Below, in pieces: positions 32,580-41,972 of a stretch of DNA of 64,000 nucleotides; within the stretch, counting starts at the first letter, position 1; every line of letters begins with the position of its first letter. Location: the NCBI GenBank assembly GCA_919902665.1, contig CAKKRK010000028.1, forward strand, positions 17,668 through 81,667. The letters run 5' to 3'. The position numbers and the translations under genes are program-made. The stretch comes from Nitrospiraceae bacterium. GTDB taxonomy: Bacteria > Nitrospirota > Nitrospiria > Nitrospirales > Nitrospiraceae. The notes under the pieces were generated by a model. The model saw only the letters and a program-made list of their open reading frames with translations. It made no database searches and was not told the DNA's origin.

Positions 32580-33491
32580 TTGTTCAAAACCTGCTATGGT
32601 TTTGAGGGACCGTTTGAGAGGATGAAGATGTCGATCGGAGACAATCGTGCGGTGGTCATCACGGGGGCTTCCACTGGAATTGGAGCGGCCTGCGCGCTTC
32701 ACCTGGACCAGTTAGGGTTCGCGGTATTTGCAGGAGTACGAAAATCTGAAGACGGCGTAGCCCTTCAAAAAACAAGTTCCGATCGGCTGGTCCCGGTGGA
32801 GCTCGATGTGACAGATCTGGTAACCATTCAGAAGTCCTACACAGTGGTTTTGGAAGCGACGAGAGATCGTGGACTCTTTGGACTGATTAACAATGCCGGG
32901 ATTGCAGTCGTGGCGCCACTTGAAGCCGTACCGATCTCCGACCTCCGCCAGCAGCTTGAAGTGAATGTCATCGGGCAGGTGGCCGTCACCCAAACGTTTC
33001 TTCCCTTAGTCCGACAGGCACGGGGACGCATCATCAACATGGGCTCGATTGCAGGACTCTCAACGATGCCGCTGATGGGCCCCTATTCGGCTTCGAAGTT
33101 CGCGCTGGAAGCCATTACAGACGCCTTGCGCCTCGAAGTCCAGCAATGGGGGATCCATGTCTCGATTATCGAGCCGGGTGCGATCACGACACCTATTTGG
33201 AACAAGTCGGCGATCGAGGCAGCTGAGCGAGAGGCTGCCATCGAGACGGAACTTCGAACCCTCTATAAGCCTGTTGTGGCTGCAGTGAGGAAGGTCGTGG
33301 GAGAAGCTTCAAAGCGAGCGATCGCGCCTGATGCGGTCGCAAGAGTGGTTGAAGAAGCCCTAACCGCTCCGACTCCGAAAACGCGGTATCTCGTTGGGAC
33401 TGATGCCAAGCTCCGCGCGCTGATGGTGAGACTGCTTCCTGATCGGATCTCCGATCGAATGCTTACCTGGATCTTGAAGCTTCCCCACTGA
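32580..33491 (+). CDS. SDR family oxidoreductase
   Basis: VVITGASTGIGAACALHL, NNAGIAVVAPLEAV, NMGSIAGLSTMPLMGPYSASKFALEAITDALRLE. Confidence 0.92.
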   Translation: MFKTCYGFEGPFERMKMSIGDNRAVVITGASTGIGAACALHLDQLGFAVFAGVRKSEDGVALQKTSSDRLVPVELDVTDLVTIQKSYTVVLEATRDRGLFGLINNAGIAVVAPLEAVPISDLRQQLEVNVIGQVAVTQTFLPLVRQARGRIINMGSIAGLSTMPLMGPYSASKFALEAITDALRLEVQQWGIHVSIIEPGAITTPIWNKSAIEAAEREAAIETELRTLYKPVVAAVRKVVGEASKRAIAPDAVARVVEEALTAPTPKTRYLVGTDAKLRALMVRLLPDRISDRMLTWILKLPH

Positions 33492-33730
33492 GCGCACACC
33501 GCAATCTCCGCACCGATTTCTTATTCAGATGGGTCATGGATCCCAAGCGGATCGTTGAGCTGGTTATGGCATGCCGACAGTTCGTGACTGAAGGATGATG
33601 CGCCTCGTACTGGGGTGTTAAATGTTTGTTACGGTTGGAAACCCGATCGAATTTAGATTGAGGTTTGAGACAATCTTATGTAATCAGAGAATTAAGCAGG
33701 TGTCTATGCGTGCATTCCTGCCAATAGTCA

Positions 33731-34585
33731 GTGAGAGGATCGGCTGTGTATATATGTGTGCGCTTGGTTCAGCGTCTCGGAGCGATGGCGCTCATCGTTG
33801 CTACGGTATCGCTCAACTGGACTTCGGAAGCTTTTGCCGTGCGTCCCTTCGTGACCGACGACGCGCGGATTATCTATAGAGGGCAGGTGGTCACTGAATC
33901 ATACGGCGGGATCACGCTGGCACAAGGAGAGAAACCGGCCATAGAGGCGCGTTCACTGCAAGGCATCGGTATCACCGACCGCCTTGAGCTTACTGCCGGT
34001 GGATTCGGTTTTACCTATCATGACAATCAAGCCCGGCCGCTCGACATACTGATTCAGCCGAAGTATGTCCTCCATAGTTCTCTGGGTGTGATTCCTTCCC
34101 TCTCGGTTGCCGCTGCCGCGTTGTTTCCTCTCAACGGCAATCGGCAGCACTGGGACGGATATGCCATGGCTCACCTCAGTTGGTTTCTCTTCACACCCGA
34201 TCCCGACACCGATCCCTATGACAACAATCTGTCCATTCATTTTAATCTCGGGGCAAAGTCTCGCTATGATGCTGGCCCAGCCACGTTCCAGAGTAAGCTG
34301 TACTGGGCCGCAGGTTTTGAGGTTATTACGCCGATGACACGCGAGCTTCGCTTTTTAGGAGAAGTGTTCAACGGCGACCCGTTCGGGTTCGAGGAGAAAT
34401 TTCCAGCCTATCAAACGGGATTCCGGTGGTATAGAGCGCCGAACATGCAGCTGGACCTGGTGTTCCGAGGTGTTCGGAATACCACGGAAGACGTTCGTTT
34501 TGTCGCGGGGGGCGGCGGGTTGCCGGAAGAATGGAACTACACCATCCAAATAGGAATCCGATATCTTATCGATGTCTTCCGCTAG
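33731..34585 (+). CDS. Putative outer-membrane beta-barrel protein with signal peptide
   Basis: N-terminal hydrophobic segment, RPFVTDDARII, alternating beta-strand character, aromatic-rich C-terminus (IQIGIRYLIDVFR). Confidence 0.6.
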   Translation: MRGSAVYICVRLVQRLGAMALIVATVSLNWTSEAFAVRPFVTDDARIIYRGQVVTESYGGITLAQGEKPAIEARSLQGIGITDRLELTAGGFGFTYHDNQARPLDILIQPKYVLHSSLGVIPSLSVAAAALFPLNGNRQHWDGYAMAHLSWFLFTPDPDTDPYDNNLSIHFNLGAKSRYDAGPATFQSKLYWAAGFEVITPMTRELRFLGEVFNGDPFGFEEKFPAYQTGFRWYRAPNMQLDLVFRGVRNTTEDVRFVAGGGGLPEEWNYTIQIGIRYLIDVFR

Positions 34586-34661
34586 CCGACGGAAGTATGG
34601 AAATGGATCGTACAGGTAATGATGCGATGGATGCCTGCTCTGTCGATTCTGATGCAGGAGT

Positions 34662-35102
34662 TCAGCCGACAAAATCCGGGTTGAGACGGGTCAGGGGTTT
34701 GACAGATAGGGCTTTGATCTCATTGTAAACGATCGTGCGGCCAACCTGCCTGAGGCGACTGAAGACACCCTCGACAATCACTTGATCACCTTCGTGGACT
34801 TCCAGCTGCCCAAGGCTTACCACCTTCAATGTGCCAGCCTGGTCTTGCAGCAGGAATCCATAGGCCGGCTGCCCTTGACGATTGGTGGCCAACTGCACGT
34901 TCATGACCTTTCCAGTGACCATGATGTCTTGATGATCGTACTGCTCCGGATGGGCTAGGAGCTCCGAGATCTCAATCAGGCCAGCAGCTGCTGGGGTCGC
35001 CGTGCCCAGTCCTCCTGGCAGGCAAGGGCAGATGAAGAGGAGCAGGAGAAAGACAGCCACTGGCGTGACAAATAGTGAGGGAGTAGAGGATCGTGTTGTC
35101 AT
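34662..35102 (-). CDS. OB-fold (CcmE/tRNA-anti-like) exported protein
   Basis: N-terminal TM/signal; ELLAHPEQYDHQDIMVTGKVMNV...FLLQDQAGTLKVVSLGQLEVHEGDQVIVEGVF. Confidence 0.6.
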   Translation of the reverse strand: MTTRSSTPSLFVTPVAVFLLLLFICPCLPGGLGTATPAAAGLIEISELLAHPEQYDHQDIMVTGKVMNVQLATNRQGQPAYGFLLQDQAGTLKVVSLGQLEVHEGDQVIVEGVFSRLRQVGRTIVYNEIKALSVKPLTRLNPDFVG

Positions 35103-35151
35103 TGTTGAATGTAATTATACCGAACTGCTGGTGATTGGCAACTATGAAAGT

Positions 35152-36333
35152 TTACCATTTGTCAGAGGCTCGACCGCTGACATCCTCTCCGATGAAATTG
35201 TGGAGAATGTGGTGTTGTAGCTCCGTGAGTTCCGCAGGACTGGCCTCGTTCTGCGGTGCGAGCAACTCCGGCTCTTTCGATCTCGGGGCCGTACGTGTAA
35301 GGAGCTCTTCATCCAGCGCCTCGTCGCTGGCGTCTACGTCCTTCTGTATGGCGACCAGCCGTTGGAGTCCGAACAAGGTGCGGGTTGATTCACTGTGCAT
35401 GGCGTTGGAACTGGCTCCATACACCAGCGAATTCCAAAATTTCGTTTCAGTGGCTTCCGGTATTCGAATCACGGCATAGGCAGCCAGTTTCTCAAGTAAC
35501 GCTGACTCAGTCTGCTCGAGCCCATCGTAGGTCGCGATCGATCGTTCGATGGGGGTGTGAGAAAGCACCTGTACGGTGTCCTTCCAGAGCTCCAGGGAAG
35601 GGGTGCTTCCTGGTATCGGACGGGTCCCTGAGCCTTTGGCCTGCAGTGCGGTGAGATACTGAGACAGGAACTTGACCTTGCGTGCGGCCAACGTACTGGC
35701 TGGGATTCCCCAGATATGGCCGATTTCATGATCAAGCAAGATCGTCTGATCCGATGTCCGCTGCTCACGCTCGGCCAGGTCGAGACGTTTCTTGAACCGT
35801 TCAGCAAACCGGAGCAGTGTTTGCATTTCAATGGCCAGCCGTTGCCGTTGATATTCCTCCGCTGTCACCTCGTTGTGTTCCCAATGCTCCTCCAGCAGCC
35901 GGAGTGTCGCCGTGGGGACGGCGGACCGAGCCTGGGATTTGAGCGTGCCGATCATTTCGGCAGATACACCACGGTCAGCGAGCAGGAGGGCGGCTCGAGA
36001 GACAAAGGCCTCCGCCATGTGGGCCTGATGTTTCAGGACTATGCACTGAAGCCAGGTTCGTTCTCGTCGAAGCCGAGCCCGTCTGCGGTATTCGTTCCGG
36101 CGATCGATCATTGCGGTGATCGATTCCTGGGTCATCGTGGTGACGGGCTTCTTGCCGGAGACACATCGAGGATCCGGTCGATCCGCCACCATAAACAAGA
36201 TTTCCTCGTGGGTGACGTCGAGATACTGGATCAGCAACAGTCTGAGAATGATGCGACCTTGGATCGGTAAGCCGGCGACGACGTCTTCAATCATCTCGGC
36301 GGTCAGCGGCGATGCCATGACTGTTTGCGTCAT
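35152..36333 (-). CDS. Hypothetical protein (393 aa)
   Basis: Long ORF, no recognised domain; charged, helix-rich. Confidence 0.65.
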   Translation of the reverse strand: MTQTVMASPLTAEMIEDVVAGLPIQGRIILRLLLIQYLDVTHEEILFMVADRPDPRCVSGKKPVTTMTQESITAMIDRRNEYRRRARLRRERTWLQCIVLKHQAHMAEAFVSRAALLLADRGVSAEMIGTLKSQARSAVPTATLRLLEEHWEHNEVTAEEYQRQRLAIEMQTLLRFAERFKKRLDLAEREQRTSDQTILLDHEIGHIWGIPASTLAARKVKFLSQYLTALQAKGSGTRPIPGSTPSLELWKDTVQVLSHTPIERSIATYDGLEQTESALLEKLAAYAVIRIPEATETKFWNSLVYGASSNAMHSESTRTLFGLQRLVAIQKDVDASDEALDEELLTRTAPRSKEPELLAPQNEASPAELTELQHHILHNFIGEDVSGRASDKW

Positions 36334-36413
36334 TATGTTCTTTCAGGCGGTGAAGGCCATGGTTCTAGGGTGTACGCAGGGGTGAGACGATACGACTCAC
36401 ATCTGATGGCTGA

Positions 36414-36731
36414 CTACGCTGTGCCAGTCCGTTGCTCACGTTGTTCGAGTTGGAGGGCGACATATTCACGGATGTCTTGTATGCTGCCGCTCAGGAACAT
36501 TTCTCGTGGGATTTCTACCCGCACAAGCTGGGAGGGGTCGATCCCTCGGTCTTGGGCATAGAGTTCATCGATATACAGGCTCACCGAGCCATCAGGAAAA
36601 CGCAAGGCATAGAGAGCGGTGGTATCAGCCATGAGATCCCAGCGAGTGACAGTGTAGAGGTAACACAGGCCTCGTCGGACTGTCAAAGCCGCAGAAACGT
36701 GTGTGAGTGGTAAACCGTCATCGGTAGTCAC
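36414..36731 (-). CDS. Hypothetical protein
   Basis: Coherent 105-aa ORF (ALYALRFPDGSVSLYIDELYAQDRGIDPSQLVRVEIPREMFLSGSIQDIREYVALQLEQRE). Start uncertain. Confidence 0.5.
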   Translation of the reverse strand: MTTDDGLPLTHVSAALTVRRGLCYLYTVTRWDLMADTTALYALRFPDGSVSLYIDELYAQDRGIDPSQLVRVEIPREMFLSGSIQDIREYVALQLEQREQRTGTA

Positions 36732-36923
36732 TCTTCATTTTCATGGACCTAATCGCAGTATCCGGCTTCGTGTGAGAACGGAGCTTGTGGAGAAGATCAT
36801 GACAACCCTCGCAGGGAGTTTCTGATGCGGGAAGGCTTGAGCCATATGTCCTTGTGAGAGCTGGCTGAGTCCTGGAAGGACTATCGAATACTGTAGGGAC
36901 CAGGTTGACTACTTTCCCAAGCC

Positions 36924-36960
36924 AAAAAAAGGGCCTTCGATCGTTATGATCGAAGGCCCT
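36924..36960 (-). terminator. Rho-independent terminator for the chlorite dismutase-family gene
   Basis: On the minus strand, agggccttcgatc-ataac-gatcgaaggccct followed by TTTTTTT; strong perfect stem plus T-tract, 24 bp after the stop at 36984. Confidence 0.93.
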
Positions 36961-36983
36961 AGGACTCACTCTGATCCAGATAT

Positions 36984-37712
36984 CTAGCCGCCGAGGGTGT
37001 CGAGGGTTTCCTTGAGGCTCTTGCGAATGCACGTGAAGATCGGGGTATCCCGCAGCGTATAGCGTGAGCCCTCTGTCTCCCGTAGCGCCATCACTAAGTC
37101 CAGAAAATCCTCCGGCTTGTCGCTTTCAAACGCTACGACCCATTCCTGATCGTCCAACCCAAACGAATACGTCGTGTTCAGCTTCACGGAGGGGAATCGA
37201 TGTCCCACTTCGATGTGCTCGTCCATCATGCCTTGCCGTGCCGCCTTCGTCAGCAAAAACCATTCCCTGGTCTTCAAAAACGGATAGACGAAGATGTACT
37301 TGCTTTTCCCTGGGACCACGGTCAACCGTTTGCCTTCCTGGCCTGCATGCGAGTGATGATCGACGTACACGGATCGTTTGGTGATCGCCAGATAGGAGTA
37401 GGGGGTCGTGAGGTACTGCCCTAAGCCGGAGGCCAGCATTTTGGTCGTCATGTCTTGGAACAGGTCGAGATCATAGCTGATACGCCAGAGCATGAAGTCG
37501 CAGTCGCCGCGAATACCAATGGTCGAATAGGGGACCAGGAGGACTTGTCCGTTATACTCCTCCACCGCGCGGAGGAATTCCTGCTTGCCCTGCGTCCGCA
37601 CATCTTCTGGCAATCGCCGCCAAGCGGGATCGACTTTATAGAATGCAAAGTTGACATACTGACGTCGAGGGGCCGCTGGGGTAGAGGGTGTTTCAGGGGT
37701 CGACATTACCAA
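36984..37712 (-). CDS. Chlorite dismutase/HemQ superfamily heme protein
   Basis: QYVNFAFYKVDPAWRRLP...EWFLLTKAARQGMMDEHIEVGHRFPSVKLNTTYSFGLDDQEWVVAFESDKPEDFLDLVMALRETEGSRYTLRDTPIFTC matches the superfamily fold pattern. Confidence 0.88.
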   Translation of the reverse strand: MVMSTPETPSTPAAPRRQYVNFAFYKVDPAWRRLPEDVRTQGKQEFLRAVEEYNGQVLLVPYSTIGIRGDCDFMLWRISYDLDLFQDMTTKMLASGLGQYLTTPYSYLAITKRSVYVDHHSHAGQEGKRLTVVPGKSKYIFVYPFLKTREWFLLTKAARQGMMDEHIEVGHRFPSVKLNTTYSFGLDDQEWVVAFESDKPEDFLDLVMALRETEGSRYTLRDTPIFTCIRKSLKETLDTLGG

Positions 37713-37925
37713 ACTCCTTTAGTATCAAGTAGCATCAATAGAGGAGCACCTCTCCTCAAGTCTTCTTCGTTTAGCACTTCCCCTTCTGTCTTGTCAACGG
37801 GAGGCCAGACCCGAACTGTTCGTTGACAGGATGCCGAGCTTCTGGTACTGGCAACCGCATGCAATCAGTGGAGCGGTTCGCGTTGTGATCAACCCGGCTC
37901 AGATGGAATAAACTGCGTATCGCGT

Positions 37926-39215
37926 ATGGCAACAGCGTCGCCGCATAGGTATCTCGCAGAAACAATCGCCATTGGGTCAGAACTGCTGGTGGGTGGACGG
38001 ACCGACAGCAATTCTCTGCTCATTGCAGACGCACTGGCCACGATCGGTGTTGAAGTCAGGTTCAAAACCATCGTCGGAGATGATCAGTCGGACATTGCCG
38101 GGGTCCTGACGACAGCTTGTCGTCGGGCAGGAATTGTAATTATGACGGGGGGCTTGGGACCGACGGTCGATGATTGCACCAGGGAGGCCGTCGCGTTGGT
38201 CACGGGCTTTCGATTGGCTCGCCGCAAGGAAGCCTTCGAGAACATGAGGGTCAGGTTGGCTCAATGGGGGCGAACACCAAATAAGGGGCAATTACGACAA
38301 GCGTTGATTCCCTCCAAGGCGACCGTGTTGCCGAATCCAGTTGGGTCGGCCCCGGGGTTTGCGATCACCTGGCGGGGGACTCACATGATCGCATTGCCTG
38401 GTGTTCCCAGCGAAATGAAGGCTATGACGGAGCAATCGGTTGTTCCCCTTTTGGTCGCTCAATTTGACCGATCGGCGCAAGCGCGTCCCTCTCCCATCAC
38501 ACGATTGATCTTTCATACCTGGGGATTACCGGAGTCTGATGTGGACGCCAAGTTGAAGGGATTGATCCCAAAACGGACGCCGATTGCCCTGGGGCTGCTG
38601 GCCTCGCCGACAGGCGTACTGGTGTCGCTGACGACCAAGGCTCATCGATCGATCAAGGAAGCCGTGCTTCAGTCATTGGCGGAAGGGGTTCGTACGAGAT
38701 TGCGTGAGTGGATCTATGCCGAAGGACAGGAGACGTTGGAGGAAGTCGTCGGTCGTATGCTCAGACAACAGAAACTCACCGTTGCAGTAGCTGAATCGTG
38801 CACGGGAGGATTGATCGGACATCGACTGACACAGGTGCCGGGATCATCCGCCTATGTCGACCGTGGGGCGCTCTGCTATAGTAATCGATCCAAAACCGAG
38901 ATGCTCGGAGTGTCAGCGGGTCTTTTTGCGCAGCATGGGGCAGTCAGTCGGGAAGTCGCGGCGGCGATGGCGCGAGGGATGAGGGAACGGGCAGGGGTGT
39001 CCGTGGCCGTGAGTGTCACGGGTATCGCGGGACCTGGCGGTGGGACTGACACAAAACCAGTCGGACTGGTCTATATTGGACTCGACGGAGGCAAGGGCGA
39101 TACCGTGATAAAGGAGTGTCGGTTCCACGGAGACCGGTTTGTGATCAAACAGCGGGCTGCACAGGCAGCGCTCGATCTACTTCGTCGTTGGCTAATCGGA
39201 AGGGGAAATGCATGA
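37926..39215 (+). CDS. cinA: CinA family competence/damage-inducible protein / nicotinamide-nucleotide amidase
   Basis: AETIAIGSELLVGGRTDSNS, VGDDQSDIAGVL, MTGGLGPTVDDCTREAVA, and C-terminal VAVAESCTGGLIGHRLTQVPGSSAYVDRGALCYSN. Confidence 0.94.
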   Translation: MATASPHRYLAETIAIGSELLVGGRTDSNSLLIADALATIGVEVRFKTIVGDDQSDIAGVLTTACRRAGIVIMTGGLGPTVDDCTREAVALVTGFRLARRKEAFENMRVRLAQWGRTPNKGQLRQALIPSKATVLPNPVGSAPGFAITWRGTHMIALPGVPSEMKAMTEQSVVPLLVAQFDRSAQARPSPITRLIFHTWGLPESDVDAKLKGLIPKRTPIALGLLASPTGVLVSLTTKAHRSIKEAVLQSLAEGVRTRLREWIYAEGQETLEEVVGRMLRQQKLTVAVAESCTGGLIGHRLTQVPGSSAYVDRGALCYSNRSKTEMLGVSAGLFAQHGAVSREVAAAMARGMRERAGVSVAVSVTGIAGPGGGTDTKPVGLVYIGLDGGKGDTVIKECRFHGDRFVIKQRAAQAALDLLRRWLIGRGNA

Positions 39216-39811
39216 TCCGGACCTTTTTAGCCGTCGAGGCCAGTGACGAGGTCCGCACCGCGATCTCCCAGGCACAGCAGGATCTCAAGGAACGGCTCGG
39301 CGCCGATTCTTCCAAGGAGATCCGCATCACCTGGGGACAAGCGAATTCGTTTCATCTCACACTGAGGTTTCTCGGAGAGACGGAGAAGCACCTCATCGAC
39401 CAACTCCGTGAAGCGATGGCGCGTGTCAGGCGGTCTCATCCGACCATTCAGATCCCGATCGATCGGCTCCAGGCCTTCCCAAGTTTCGAGAAACCGCGGG
39501 TACTGTGGGTCGGTCCATCTGAAGCGTGGCTTAAAAGTGAACCAGCCAAGCGGTTGGCGGCGTTGCATCGAGAGATAGAATCCTGCTGCCACTCGTTCGG
39601 TGTTCCACCAGATGAGAAACCCTTCAACCCACATCTGACACTGGCGAGGATCAAACTAGGTGAACGACAGGTCGGGGAGCTGCTCGCCAAAAGTGGCGTC
39701 TGTGAGCAGGCACTGCCGTTAGGGTCGATGACAGTTGGGCCGATCGTGCTGATGAAAAGCCATTTGCGTCCAACTGGCCCCGTCTATACGAAGTTGTGGG
39801 AAGTGGGGTGA
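39212..39811 (+). CDS. thpR: RNA 2',3'-cyclic phosphodiesterase
   Basis: MIRTFLAVEASDEVR...FHLTLRFLGET and KPFNPHLTLARIK (two HxT motifs). ATGA overlap with cinA. Confidence 0.93.
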   Translation: MIRTFLAVEASDEVRTAISQAQQDLKERLGADSSKEIRITWGQANSFHLTLRFLGETEKHLIDQLREAMARVRRSHPTIQIPIDRLQAFPSFEKPRVLWVGPSEAWLKSEPAKRLAALHREIESCCHSFGVPPDEKPFNPHLTLARIKLGERQVGELLAKSGVCEQALPLGSMTVGPIVLMKSHLRPTGPVYTKLWEVG

Positions 39812-39858
39812 GGGGGTAGGCTATGTTGTTTGGAGGATCGAAAACAGCCAGATGAACG

Positions 39859-40398
39859 TCATGGTTCGAGGAGCGGGATCAGTGCCGTGTGGCCTTGCGT
39901 CTGGGCCAAATCTACCGGACGCTCTCCGGATGTCATTCTGGCATGCGTATTCGCTCCATGTTGCAGCAGGAGGGTGATGAGCTCCTGATCGCCTCGATAG
40001 GCCGCCACATGCAAGAGTGTGACTTCCCCGATTCCTGCCCTGGTGTTCACATCCATTCCGTTCTTCAATAAGAGAGCCACCACCTCCCGCTGTCCTTCTT
40101 GTGCCGCGATGAAGATCGGGGTGACACCATCCTGCCTCATGGGATTCATGGCTGCTCCTCGTTCTAGTAGGAGCGTCACTATGTCCGGATGTCCATTCTT
40201 TGCTGCCTCAAAGAGCGGGGTTACGCCCCGCCCATCGGCTGCCTGAGCGCTAATACCTTGTCCAAGGAAAGTCTGTACTCGCAGCAGATTGCCCTCCGCA
40301 GCGGCCAGTCGTAGCTTCTCCTCCGGCGCTGTCATGCAACTGCTTAAGAGCACCAGTGGATAGAGGCCGAGTGCCCAGTGCGAGGCAACCGGCTTCAT
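39859..40398 (-). CDS. Ankyrin-repeat lipoprotein
   Basis: LLSSCMTAPEEKL lipobox followed by about 5 ankyrin units (GVTPLFEAAKNGHPDIVTLLLERGA...). Confidence 0.85.
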   Translation of the reverse strand: MKPVASHWALGLYPLVLLSSCMTAPEEKLRLAAAEGNLLRVQTFLGQGISAQAADGRGVTPLFEAAKNGHPDIVTLLLERGAAMNPMRQDGVTPIFIAAQEGQREVVALLLKNGMDVNTRAGIGEVTLLHVAAYRGDQELITLLLQHGANTHARMTSGERPVDLAQTQGHTALIPLLEP

Positions 40399-40610
40399 CC
40401 TACCGTCTCCTTTTTCTGTTGCCACAATTGACGAGTGTTGTGCCGAAGGCTGTTCGTGGTTGTCATGGCGTGTTCCGTTACACTGCCGAATCTTCACAGA
40501 TTAACAGTGAGGTGAACTCTCGTTCTTTGGTAGACAATGGCTCTTCAATTTGGCTGATCTGGTTGGGATCCTTTGTCGTAGGTTCGAGAGGAAGGACATC
40601 GACGCAGCTC

Positions 40611-41837
40611 CTACGGTTTCAGGAGAGGAAAGAGTACGCGGTGGCTTTGTTCGCGAGCGATGTCAATCGGACGTTCACCAGATAATGTTTTTGCCCGTTT
40701 CTTCCCTCCCCGCTTGAGCAAAAGCTTCACGACTTCCAGATTGCCCTGATAGGCTCCCACGTGCAACGGGGTTTTGCCGTCTGCCGTCTGTGCGTTCACG
40801 TCTGCTCCTTTTTTCAGGAGGAGTGCCACCATGTCTCGATGGCCTGCCGCCACCGCAATATGGAGCGGTGTGGCACCATCAGGTGCTGATTGGTTGACGA
40901 GTGCACCCTGAGTGAGTAACAGATCGACCACGTCCCGATGGTCATTTTGTGTGGCGAGCAAGAGCGGTGTGGCATGGTTCCGTGCTTTTTGGTTGATCGC
41001 CGCGCCTTGCTTCAGAAGGAGCGCGACGACTTCTCGATGACCATTTTGTGCAGCGACATGGAGCGGGGTCACACCATTGTGGACGGCTTGGGTCACGAGG
41101 GCGCCCTTTTCGAGTAACAGCCTCGCAACGTCGAGATGACCGTTCTGTGCGGCGACAAGCAGTGGTGTTGCCCCATCGGTCATGGTCTGTCTCACGACTG
41201 CGCCTGCATCCACGAGGAGCGACACGGTTGCAACATGACCATGCTGGGCTGCGACGAAGAGTGGCGTCGAGCCATCAGGCAAGGTCAGATTCACGGCGGC
41301 TCCCTGTTGAAGAAGCAACCCGATCACGCCGTGATGGCCTTTCTGCGCGGCGATGAACAGTGGTGTGACACCGTCTTCCGCAACGTGATTCGCGTCGGCT
41401 TTGTGTTGGAGTAAAAGCGCCGCGATCTCTCGATGGCCGTTCTGTGCGGCGATGAACAGTGGCGTCACACCGATGTTGGTGGCCTGATTCACCGCTGCTC
41501 CGTTATTCAGCAAGAGCGCGGCCACTGCCGAATGACCATTCTGTGCCGCAATGTAGAGCGGGGTGGCTCCGTCGCTGGTGGCGTGATTGACCGGAGCGGC
41601 TTTACGCAGCAAGAGCGTGACCACGTCGCGATGCCCATTCCAGGCAGCGGCATGGAGTGCGGTCGTTCCCTGCTCATTAGCAGCTTGGACGTTCGCTCCT
41701 TCGTCAAACAGGGTCTTGATCTGGGTGAGATTGCCATCTCTTGCGGCGATCAGAAGTTTCTCATCTACGGGGCGCATGGCCAGGAGCAGCGGCAGCAGGG
41801 CACAGAGGACGCAGAGTCTTATCCATCGCGAGATCAT
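40611..41837 (-). CDS. Ankyrin-repeat exported protein
   Basis: N-terminal signal (RWIRLCVLCALLPLLLAM) and about 12 consecutive ankyrin units with an exact 33-aa period. Confidence 0.92.
   Translation of the reverse strand: MISRWIRLCVLCALLPLLLAMRPVDEKLLIAARDGNLTQIKTLFDEGANVQAANEQGTTALHAAAWNGHRDVVTLLLRKAAPVNHATSDGATPLYIAAQNGHSAVAALLLNNGAAVNQATNIGVTPLFIAAQNGHREIAALLLQHKADANHVAEDGVTPLFIAAQKGHHGVIGLLLQQGAAVNLTLPDGSTPLFVAAQHGHVATVSLLVDAGAVVRQTMTDGATPLLVAAQNGHLDVARLLLEKGALVTQAVHNGVTPLHVAAQNGHREVVALLLKQGAAINQKARNHATPLLLATQNDHRDVVDLLLTQGALVNQSAPDGATPLHIAVAAGHRDMVALLLKKGADVNAQTADGKTPLHVGAYQGNLEVVKLLLKRGGKKRAKTLSGERPIDIAREQSHRVLFPLLKP
40680..41740 (-). repeat. Tandem array of degenerate 99-bp units (ankyrin coding repeats)
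   Basis: Recurring G(A/V)TPL.(I/V)AAQNGH..V..LLL..GA.VN encoded every 99 bp. Confidence 0.85.
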
Positions 41838-41972
41838 GTCAGTCTCCAATTTGGTGCGAGTAGGTGCCGGGGATTATGAACCGATCCAATGGCGTCCTTC
41901 CAGTCTTTCATGCCATTGCGGAGAGCCTGGCACGCCGATACACAAACTAGGTTCCATGGAAGTGATTGAGTG

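Noticed and set aside
36984-37712. Calling this gene cld (functional chlorite dismutase)
   Set aside because: The position of the catalytic distal Arg appears not to be Arg, so only superfamily membership is supported.
40680-41740. Regular repeats resembling a CRISPR array at low resolution
   Set aside because: The repeats are degenerate 99-bp coding units of an ankyrin protein with no spacers; no CRISPR array or cas genes were seen in the window.
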